A DNA stretch of 64,000 bases from Microbulbifer agarilyticus (lineage in GTDB: Bacteria; Pseudomonadota; Gammaproteobacteria; Pseudomonadales; Cellvibrionaceae), in assembly GCF_001999945.1 (NCBI RefSeq), contig NZ_CP019650.1:1116001-1180000 (forward strand), given 5' to 3'. Position numbers and translations under genes: made by a program. Below are positions 19,596 through 27,100 of the stretch, one piece after another. Under the pieces are notes generated by a model. It was given only the letters and a program-made list of their open reading frames with translations, had not been told where the DNA came from and did not search any database. Within the stretch, counting starts at the first letter, position 1, and the number at the start of each line of letters is the position of its first letter.

Positions 19596-22500
19596 ATGCT
19601 GTGGTTGCGCTGGTTCGTCCGCAAGTTCTGGTTACTGGTGGTGGTCCTGGTGATCTCCCTGGCGATCCTGGTGCAGACCGGGCGTATTCTCTCGCCTCAA
19701 GTAAGCAAGTACAGCCCGCAAATTAGTGGCTGGTTGTCGCAACAGCTCGGCGCGCCGGTGGCGCTCGAACATATCTCGCTGCGGTGGCAGGCGCTGGAAG
19801 TTGCCCTGCAGGTAGATGGCCTCAAGATTGGTGAAGAAGGCCAGGTCGCGCTGCGCCGTGGCCTGTTCCATCTGGATCTGTTGGCGAGTCTGTGGAACCG
19901 CGAACTGATCTGGAAAAACCTGGAAGTTGATGGGTTCTCCGCGTCGCTGGAGCAGCGCGCGCAAGGTGGCTGGCAAGTCCGTGGATTCCCTCGCGCTACG
20001 CAGCCGGCAACACCAAATACCGATGGCGTGCGTCTCGGTGACCCCGCACGTATTTTCCAGTTGGGTCCCAAGGTACTGGTGCGCGACGCCAGTATTGCGC
20101 TCGCCCTTACCGATGGGCAGTCGGCGAATGTCAATCTGAAGGAAATCCAGCTCGAGAACAGTGGTGGCTTCCATCGTCTGGTAGCGCGGGCATTCGTCAC
20201 TGGCGCGGTGCAGAGCCTGAACAGTGGTGAAGAGAGCCTGCGACTGGTGCTGGAAGGGCGCGGTGACCCGCGTCATAGCGAAGCATTCACTCTGCGCGGT
20301 TACGCGCAGTTAAATGAACTATTGATCGATGCCGACCTGATTGGCTTGATCTATGAGCTGTCGCCTCTCCCCGAGAAACTTTACTGGCCCGGCCGCAAAT
20401 TGGCAGGTGGGCGCCTGTGGCTCAATTCGGATGCGGATTCTGGTTACAGCCTGCGCGGTAATTTGAGCCTCGCACAGGTTGCTGCGGACGCTGCAGCAGC
20501 GGGTGAGACTGACACACAGGAGGCACCTGTCGGAGCGCTGGGTACGCTGAACGCCCTGTCGAGCAATATTTCGGGCAACTGGCGTCCTGGCGAAAAGTGG
20601 GAGTTAGTACTGCAAGATCTGGGGCTTAACTGGCAGCAGTTGGAAGTACCAGACGTGAACCTGCAGGCGAGCGGTGACCAGCAGGGGAACCTGCAGTTGG
20701 CGCTGGATCAGATTGAGTTGCAGGCCTGGCACCGGGTGCTGCGGGTACTGGAGTTAATTCCACCGAAAGCCGACGAGTGGCTGCAGGCGCTGGAGCCTAC
20801 CGGCGAGCTGCAAAATGTACGTCTGTCCCGGGTGAATGGCGAAGTGACCATTGCCGCCAACCTGCATGACGTAGCCGCGGGCGCACATCGCGGCGCGCCG
20901 GCAGTGACGGGGGTGAATGGTTTCCTGTCACTGAACGGGCAGGGCGGTCGTGTAGAGCTCGATAGCCATAATGGTTTCAGCGCGCATTTTCCCCTGCTGT
21001 ACAAAGCACCATTCAATTTTTCCTCCGCGCGCGGCACTGTGGCCTGGGATGTGGATCGCGAGCACGACACCGTATCTGTGTATTCCGGCCCTCTTATGTT
21101 GGACGCGGAGGCGATCGGTCAGCAAGGCCAGGTACCCGCTGAAGGTGCTTTCCGTGGGCAATTCCTGCTGCAGATTCCCCTGGTTCCGTTTACCCGCCCA
21201 TCCGACTTCACCCTGGCGCTTGGCCTGCGCAATGTCGCGGTAGCCGAGCAGCGCCATCTGGTACCGACGGTCGTTAGCGCCGATTTGCGCAAATGGCTGA
21301 ACAACAGTATTGGTGTGGATAACACGGGGCAGATTCCTGCCGCCGGGTTTATTTATCGCGGATACAGTTACCGTAAAGGCGAAGATCCCGTACTCCTCGC
21401 GTTGGGCAAGAGCAAGCAGCGACAGACGGTTCAGTTGCAGGCCGATATTGCCGACAGCAGTTTGCGCTATGCCAGCGGCTGGCCAATTGCAGAACAAGTG
21501 AATGGCCATCTGGGAATTAATGATACGGAAGTGTTGGTGGTGGCTCCCACAGCGAAGCTGTGGCAGGTGGACGGCGAAAATGTCTCGGTGCGTGTTTCAC
21601 CGGCGCCGGGCGGTTCGCGTCTGGATGTCTCCGCGGACCTGAAAGGGCCTGCTGCAGATGGTTTGAAGCTACTGCGGGAGTCTCCCTTGCGCGACAAGTT
21701 GGGTGATGCCTTTGATCACTGGTCGCTGAATGGTGATATGCAGGGCACGCTCAAAATCGCCCAGCCCATGGGCGGTGCCAAATTTGCGCCGTTGCAGGAT
21801 ATTGACCTGACGCTTGCCGGGAGTGAACTGAACCTGCAGAAATTGAACCTGCAGATCGACCAGTTGAGCGGTAGGGTGCGTTACCACAGTGAGAAAGGTC
21901 TGCAAGGTTCCAGCTTCCGTGGCGCCTTGTGGGGGCAACCCTTACAGGCATCCATTCAGCACCTGGGTGCAGGTGATGAGCGCGATACGCAAGTGGTCGT
22001 GAATGGCAGCGCGAACACCGCAGCTATCGGCAGTTGGAGTGGGCGCCCGGAATTGCAGTGGATGGATGGCGACCTCGACTATCAGGCACTGGTTACCATT
22101 CCGGCAAAATCCAAGGACAAGCCGTATGGTGCAATTCTGGAAATTTCCTCCGACCTGCAGCAGGTAGCCGTTGGGCTGCCGGCACCGTTGGGGAAAACCG
22201 CGGGTGAAAAATCCCGGTTTGTTATGCGGGTACCAATCGGCGATGAAGGCAACCTGTACCACCTCAGTTATGGTGAGCATTTGCAGGGGCAATTGTGGCA
22301 GGTCGACGGCAAGTTGGAGCGTGCCGCTATTGCCCTAAATGCGCCCGCCACGCTGCCAGACTCCCCGGGTATTTCGGTGTTTGGTGATCTTGCGGTCGTG
22401 GATTTTGCGCCCTTGAAAGAAGCGCTGGAAATCTACACCGGCGGTGCTGGCGAGTCAGCGACCGAGGGGGATGCCTCCGCACTACCGATTGTTCTCGATC

Positions 22501-23696
22501 TCAGTACCGATCTGTTGCGAGTATCTGAGGCGGTGCAAATCGAAAATATCCATGCGCGCGGTCGCGGGCTGGGTGCCGACTGGCAACTGCAGTTTGATAG
22601 TGAAACCGCTGCCGGCGAGTTGACCGGGCTTCTCAATTCCACCTCACCGCTGAACTTGAAACTCGAACACCTTCGATTGCCGGCGCTGGCCAAGGCGGAA
22701 GCCCAGAGCGGCGACGGAGAAGAGGAAAACCGCGAACTGACGGCAGCCGCAGTACGTGACGCTGTGCAGGACCGCTGGAAAGGGTTCGATTTCACCGCTT
22801 TGCCACGGGTGGATTTTTCCACCGAAAACCTGTGGCTCGGTGAAGAGGATATGGGGCCCTGGTCGTTCCGTTTACGCCCCTCGGAAGAACGTCTGGTGGT
22901 CAGTGAAATCCAGGGGGCAATGCGCGGCTTGCGTATCGAGGGGCGCGGCGAAGGAGAGAATCGCCTGGGTGCTCAGCTGATGTGGATGCGCGACGCCGAC
23001 GGCAGCGAGTCTACTCAGTTCATTGGTCGCCTGAGAGGCGATAACCTCGGTGACGTACTGCAGGCCTGGGGTCAGGAGGCGGCCATTGAAAGCCGCTCCG
23101 CGGTATTTGACACCGCGCTGCGCTGGAGCGGTTCGCCGGCAATGGTGCGCCCCAACGGTATGAACGGCGAAATCCGCATCGATATCCGCAACGGTCACTT
23201 TCTCCGTGCCAGTGACAACGCCGGCACATCCCTGTTGCGGCTGCTCTCCCTGTTCAACTTCGACACCTGGGCGCGGCGCCTGCGTCTGGATTTTTCCGAT
23301 CTGGTGCAAAGTGGCCTGACGTTTGACCGGGTGCGCGGCGAGGTATATTTCGAAGGGGACGGCGAACTGTTGATCGCGGTACCCATTCAGGTGGAAGGCC
23401 CTACCAGTGAGTTGCAGATGGCGGGGCGCGTGAACCTGCAGCGGGAAGATCTGAACCTGACCCTGGTGGCGACCCTGCCCGTGGGCAATAACCTCGCTTT
23501 TGTCGCGGCGCTGGCCGGTGGCCTGCCGGCGGCAGCGGGGGTTTATCTGATCAGTAAGGTGTTTAAGAAGCAGGTGGATCGAGTCGCCAGTGTCAGCTAT
23601 CGCATTAACGGTGCCTGGTCTGAACCCGAGGTGCGCTTTGACCGTTTGTTTGACGACGGGGCTGCAGTCGAACCAGAGCGCGCGGTGGCCAACTGA
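19596..23696 (+). CDS. yhdP: YhdP family AsmA-like envelope protein
   Basis: YhdP and its relatives TamB and YdbH are large inner-membrane-anchored proteins that bridge the periplasm and support phospholipid transport to the outer membrane. The 1366-residue protein has one N-terminal helix (FWLLVVVLVISLAILV). A long beta-rich periplasmic body follows, with AsmA-like C-terminal segments such as SLLRLLSLFNFDTWARRL and VDRVASVSYRINGAWSEP. ATG 19596 follows AGGAG and starts directly before the helix; an earlier in-frame start at 19551 adds 15 unlike residues. Confidence 0.92.
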   Translation: MLWLRWFVRKFWLLVVVLVISLAILVQTGRILSPQVSKYSPQISGWLSQQLGAPVALEHISLRWQALEVALQVDGLKIGEEGQVALRRGLFHLDLLASLWNRELIWKNLEVDGFSASLEQRAQGGWQVRGFPRATQPATPNTDGVRLGDPARIFQLGPKVLVRDASIALALTDGQSANVNLKEIQLENSGGFHRLVARAFVTGAVQSLNSGEESLRLVLEGRGDPRHSEAFTLRGYAQLNELLIDADLIGLIYELSPLPEKLYWPGRKLAGGRLWLNSDADSGYSLRGNLSLAQVAADAAAAGETDTQEAPVGALGTLNALSSNISGNWRPGEKWELVLQDLGLNWQQLEVPDVNLQASGDQQGNLQLALDQIELQAWHRVLRVLELIPPKADEWLQALEPTGELQNVRLSRVNGEVTIAANLHDVAAGAHRGAPAVTGVNGFLSLNGQGGRVELDSHNGFSAHFPLLYKAPFNFSSARGTVAWDVDREHDTVSVYSGPLMLDAEAIGQQGQVPAEGAFRGQFLLQIPLVPFTRPSDFTLALGLRNVAVAEQRHLVPTVVSADLRKWLNNSIGVDNTGQIPAAGFIYRGYSYRKGEDPVLLALGKSKQRQTVQLQADIADSSLRYASGWPIAEQVNGHLGINDTEVLVVAPTAKLWQVDGENVSVRVSPAPGGSRLDVSADLKGPAADGLKLLRESPLRDKLGDAFDHWSLNGDMQGTLKIAQPMGGAKFAPLQDIDLTLAGSELNLQKLNLQIDQLSGRVRYHSEKGLQGSSFRGALWGQPLQASIQHLGAGDERDTQVVVNGSANTAAIGSWSGRPELQWMDGDLDYQALVTIPAKSKDKPYGAILEISSDLQQVAVGLPAPLGKTAGEKSRFVMRVPIGDEGNLYHLSYGEHLQGQLWQVDGKLERAAIALNAPATLPDSPGISVFGDLAVVDFAPLKEALEIYTGGAGESATEGDASALPIVLDLSTDLLRVSEAVQIENIHARGRGLGADWQLQFDSETAAGELTGLLNSTSPLNLKLEHLRLPALAKAEAQSGDGEEENRELTAAAVRDAVQDRWKGFDFTALPRVDFSTENLWLGEEDMGPWSFRLRPSEERLVVSEIQGAMRGLRIEGRGEGENRLGAQLMWMRDADGSESTQFIGRLRGDNLGDVLQAWGQEAAIESRSAVFDTALRWSGSPAMVRPNGMNGEIRIDIRNGHFLRASDNAGTSLLRLLSLFNFDTWARRLRLDFSDLVQSGLTFDRVRGEVYFEGDGELLIAVPIQVEGPTSELQMAGRVNLQREDLNLTLVATLPVGNNLAFVAALAGGLPAAAGVYLISKVFKKQVDRVASVSYRINGAWSEPEVRFDRLFDDGAAVEPERAVAN

Positions 23697-23773
23697 AACA
23701 GTTTCCGCTTTTACTCACAGCTTGAGAAATATTGTGCTATGAGGTGAAATTGCGCGCTGGCGGTTGCAAAAAC

Positions 23774-23787
23774 CGAATAATTATTCG
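23774..23787. promoter_or_regulatory. Perfect 14-base palindrome upstream of the membrane protein at 23903
   Basis: CGAATAATTATTCG is perfectly self-complementary and lies 115 bases before the next start. A second stem, AGCTGCG/CGCAGCT, is at 23817-23835. Either could be an operator or a 5' UTR fold; the regulator is unknown. Confidence 0.45.
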
Positions 23788-23902
23788 ATATTGCTGTTTC
23801 TTGCGGCAAATTCAACAGCTGCGAGACCCGCAGCTAACCGTGCAACGCATGCAGCACTTGAGTAAGTAACAACAATAATCACGCTATCGAGGTTCTTCGC
23901 CA

Positions 23903-24754
23903 ATGTCCGAGGTGGTTTCTTTGGCCGGTTTATCCGCTAATCGCTATACCCTGTTCAAGATTTTTAAGTACGTTGTGTACAGTTTGCTGGCGTACAACGT
24001 ATATGCGTTTTTCTTAGAAAACCACGCGGCCGCGGGTACCGTATTCGCCGATGGCGTTAGCCTCGGCAAAATTATTGAGGCCTACAACGATTCGATCGAT
24101 ACCCTGGCATGGGTGGTGTTGCTGCTGGTGTTCGAATTGGAAACCTGGGTGCTGTCCGACGAGAAGCTGAAGGGCGCAACCAAGTGGGCGCTGAACGCGG
24201 TGTCCGCGTTCTGTTATGTGTTTATTGTTTACTCTTTCTACGGTTACTTCTCCGAGATGGTAACCGTGACTAATCTTCTCCCTGCGTCGGCGGCAGCCTG
24301 TGACCTGGTGGCGAATGGCGGCTGGTCTATTGTGCTGGAGCAGGATGACTATGTGGCGCTGACGGCGGCCAATTGTGGCTCACTGGTAGACGCGAGTCTG
24401 CTGCAGCTGGCGGATGCGCAGGTTGTTGGCTCTGCGGAAGTCTGGCGTGAGATTCAGTGGCTGGCGTGGGTAGACGTAATTAACTCCGGCGCCTGGCTGC
24501 TGGTGGTTGCGATTTTGACTTTTGATGTATGGCTACAGCTGCGTCACCAGCTGTCCGATTCCATCATGCGTTATTCCCAGGTCATTAAAGGCATTCTCTA
24601 CTTCACCCTGTTGCTGTGCGCGATCTACTGGGGTGTAAATGGCAGCTTCCTGGATTTCTGGGATGCCTTTCTGTGGCTGGTAGCCTTCTTCTTTATCGAA
24701 ATGAACCTGTTCGAATGGCAGGCTGAGACAAGCACTGAGACAAGCTCTGAGTAA
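23903..24754 (+). CDS. Unrecognised polytopic membrane protein
   Basis: I do not recognise this family. The 283-residue protein has about six hydrophobic segments (near residues 20-40, 66-84, 95-118, 190-210, 228-250 and 256-275). Between the third and fourth is a polar loop of about 70 residues with two cysteines (AAACDLV and AANCGSLV) that could form a disulfide if periplasmic. The tail is Thr/Ser/Glu-rich and encoded by a short DNA duplication. It stands alone, with its own upstream palindromes and an inverted-repeat element downstream. The coding call rests on length, regular hydrophobicity and typical codon use. Confidence 0.8.
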   Translation: MSEVVSLAGLSANRYTLFKIFKYVVYSLLAYNVYAFFLENHAAAGTVFADGVSLGKIIEAYNDSIDTLAWVVLLLVFELETWVLSDEKLKGATKWALNAVSAFCYVFIVYSFYGYFSEMVTVTNLLPASAAACDLVANGGWSIVLEQDDYVALTAANCGSLVDASLLQLADAQVVGSAEVWREIQWLAWVDVINSGAWLLVVAILTFDVWLQLRHQLSDSIMRYSQVIKGILYFTLLLCAIYWGVNGSFLDFWDAFLWLVAFFFIEMNLFEWQAETSTETSSE

Positions 24755-24812
24755 GGGGTAACCCGGGGGCGGAGATACTTTGTTCTGGCTCTGGTGGCGG
24801 TACCGCCACCGT

Positions 24813-24898
24813 GCAAGACATTGTGAGACACGCCGTAAATCCATCCCTGGGGGCTCTTCTAAAACATCCCTGTTTTAGAAGGTCTCACAATGCCTTGC
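24813..24898. repeat. Nested inverted-repeat element (MITE/REP-like)
   Basis: Outer arms of 17 bases (24813-24829 and 24882-24898) match with one mismatch, including CATTGTGAGAC/GTCTCACAATG. Inside lies an 11-base perfect stem, CTTCTAAAACA/TGTTTTAGAAG (24856-24881), with a four-base loop. The spacer includes CCATCCCTGG. The shape resembles interspersed palindromic elements common in marine gammaproteobacteria. It may also act as a terminator for the gene at 23903 or for ppiC. Confidence 0.7.
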
Positions 24899-24955
24899 CC
24901 GGCATCGGCACCTTAGCTTCGGGCATCTGTGTTTTTGATGCCCTGAGCCTTTAAA

Positions 24956-25237
24956 TCAAGCGGTGCGGCTGGTCACTTCCAGCAGGTGATAACCAAACTG
25001 GGTTTTCACCGGGCCGTGTACCTTGTTCAACTCATCGTTGAAAACCACTGTGTCGAATTCCGGCACCATCTGGCCCTGACCGAATTCACCCAGGTCGCCG
25101 CCATTGCGGCCGGAAGGGCACTTGGAATATTGCTGCGCAATTTTTCCGAAATCGGCGCCGTCTTCAATTTGCTTTTTCAGGTCCTGACACTGGGCTTCAG
25201 TTTCTACCAGAATGTGGCGTGCTGTTGCTCTTGGCAC
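24956..25237 (-). CDS. ppiC: Parvulin peptidyl-prolyl cis-trans isomerase
   Basis: A single-domain cytoplasmic parvulin of 93 residues, the same size as E. coli PpiC. It shows RATARHILVETE at the start, GGDLGEFGQGQMVPEFD in the centre, and VKTQFGYHLLEV at the end, all characteristic of the fold. It has no signal peptide. It probably aids folding of cytosolic proteins. It is upstream of the metalloprotease gene on the opposite side of its own stop, with both genes on the minus strand. Confidence 0.95.
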   Translation of the reverse strand: MPRATARHILVETEAQCQDLKKQIEDGADFGKIAQQYSKCPSGRNGGDLGEFGQGQMVPEFDTVVFNDELNKVHGPVKTQFGYHLLEVTSRTA

Positions 25238-25312
25238 GGGTATCTCCCTATTTATTGGTGATGAAGTGTTTCTTGAGCGGCAAGCTTAGTGCGTAACGAA
25301 CTTGGGCGCTAC

Positions 25313-26218
25313 TCAGCGCCCGGATAGCGCCGCAAACGTGTTGCACTTGTTCACATCTCCGGTACTAAATCCCTGATTAAACCAGTAGGCCCGCTGCTCT
25401 GCGCTGCCGTGGGTAAACGCGTCGGGGGACACTGCGCGGCCGGCACGGCGTTGCAGGTGGTCATCACCGACGGCCGCTGCTGCGCGCAAGCCTTCCTCAA
25501 TGTCGCCGGGTTCCAGCATTTGCTTGTCGCGATTGGCGTAAAACGCCCAAACGCCGGCGTAGCAGTCTGCCTGTAGCTCCAGCATTACCGACAGCCGGTT
25601 TGCGGTGACTTTATCCGCGCGCATGCGCGCCTGTTGTATTTGAGCGGATGTGCCCTGGAGGTTTTGCACATGGTGGCCTACCTCGTGGGCAATCACGTAG
25701 GCGAAGGCAAAGTCCCCGGGAGCGCCCAGTTTCTTGAGTTCATTGAGGAAGCTCAGGTCCAGATACACCTTCTGGTCACCGGGGCAGTAAAACGGGCCGA
25801 CTGCCGCAGAGCTCAAGCCGCAGGCGGAGCGCACAGCGTCGGTATACAGCACCAGTTTGGGTGCCGTGTACTGAGAACCCGCCTGCTGGAAAATGCCGCC
25901 CCACACGTCTTCGGTGGATCCGAGCACCACCGCAACAAACTCCGCGAGTTCGTCGGTGGCGCCAGGTGTGCCCGGTGCGGTTTGTGCATCCGGGCCGAGG
26001 CTTGGGGACTCGGTTGTTTGCATGCCGCTAAACAAGTTGCCACCAAAGAAGTAGAGGGCAGCGAGGGCGGCGAGAATCAGCCAGCCGGTTTTGCTACGCA
26101 GCAGGAAAGGGGCCAGCGCGAGCAGGTTGCCCATCCCTCCCAGGCCGCCGCCTCCGGGGGATTGTTCTCCGCGGCGGTCTTCAACATTTGAGCTTTTGCG
26201 ACCCTGACGCCAACGCAT
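25313..26218 (-). CDS. YpfJ/KPN_00929 family neutral zinc metallopeptidase
   Basis: The predicted membrane-anchored metallopeptidase of the YpfJ group has 301 residues. The start at 26218 has AGAGG upstream and gives the family N-terminus (MRWRQGRKSSNVEDRRG). A Gly-rich segment and one transmembrane helix (residues about 50-70) precede the protease domain. The zinc motif HEVGHHVQ is present, and LELQADCYAGVWA probably supplies the third ligand. The substrate is not known for the family. Confidence 0.9.
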   Translation of the reverse strand: MRWRQGRKSSNVEDRRGEQSPGGGGLGGMGNLLALAPFLLRSKTGWLILAALAALYFFGGNLFSGMQTTESPSLGPDAQTAPGTPGATDELAEFVAVVLGSTEDVWGGIFQQAGSQYTAPKLVLYTDAVRSACGLSSAAVGPFYCPGDQKVYLDLSFLNELKKLGAPGDFAFAYVIAHEVGHHVQNLQGTSAQIQQARMRADKVTANRLSVMLELQADCYAGVWAFYANRDKQMLEPGDIEEGLRAAAAVGDDHLQRRAGRAVSPDAFTHGSAEQRAYWFNQGFSTGDVNKCNTFAALSGR

Positions 26219-26406
26219 GGTGATACCTCTCGATTCACGACCGTTGATGGGCAACGGCGTTGCACATCTGCGATTTCACTTCGCACATAGTTCTGAGCAT
26301 AGATCAGATGGCGCGATTTTTTGTTTGCACGCCGGGAGATTATTCTTGTGCCATCCGCAGGAGTGGTATCGTTGTCCCATTCACGTTCAACCAGAGAGTC
26401 AGTACC

Positions 26407-26982
26407 TTGTCCCTTATTCCGCTCTTTCCCCTCAACATGGCCCTGTTTCCCGGGGTGACGCTACCGCTGCGCATCTTCGAGCAGCGCTATCTGCGGTTGG
26501 TGACTGAATCCTTGAAGTCCGACACCGGTTTCGGGGTGGTATTGATTCGCAGTGGCAAGGAAGTGGGGCCATCGGAAGTCTGGCCGCTGGGGTTGTATGT
26601 CCGCGTGGTGGATTGGAGTCAGGGCGAAGAGGGGTTGCTGCATATCGACGTGGCCGGTGAGTCTCGCTTCCGCGTGCTGGAAACACATCGGGAAGAAGAC
26701 GGTTTGCTGATGGCGGAAGTAGAGTGGCTGCCCGACGAGGAGTCCCACCCGGTGCCGGAGAGCTGCGACGGCCTGCTTGCGGTGCTGAACGAGCTGAAGC
26801 AACACGCGGCAACCCTGGCGCTGAAATTTGCGCCGGTTGAGTCCGCGGAGGTGCTGTCCTGGCAGTTGGCACAGCTGCTGCCTTTAGAGGATTCTGCGCG
26901 GGTGGAATTGCTGGCAAGTCACGATCCGCTGGAGCGGCTGGCAAGTATTGCCGCCAATCTGGATCAATGGGCGAAGGAATAA
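26407..26982 (+). CDS. LON substrate-binding domain protein
   Basis: The protein consists of a stand-alone LON N-terminal (substrate-binding) domain without ATPase or protease parts. It begins SLIPLFPLNMALFPGVTLPL, the start of the fold, with LRIFEQRYLRLV following. TTG 26407 gives a 191-residue protein that matches the usual size and has AGAGAG upstream. The frame is open to 26260, but those residues do not resemble the family. Such proteins are widespread in Pseudomonas relatives, and their role is unclear. Confidence 0.85.
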   Translation: MSLIPLFPLNMALFPGVTLPLRIFEQRYLRLVTESLKSDTGFGVVLIRSGKEVGPSEVWPLGLYVRVVDWSQGEEGLLHIDVAGESRFRVLETHREEDGLLMAEVEWLPDEESHPVPESCDGLLAVLNELKQHAATLALKFAPVESAEVLSWQLAQLLPLEDSARVELLASHDPLERLASIAANLDQWAKE

Positions 26983-27100
26983 CGGCGACGGCAACCGCGC
27001 CGGGGGAGTGGATCGCAATGGCTTGCGCCCGCGCGATTCGCAGCTAGGCCGCAACAAGCAAGCGGTTAGAAAACAGAACAATAAAACCTGAAAGATCACT

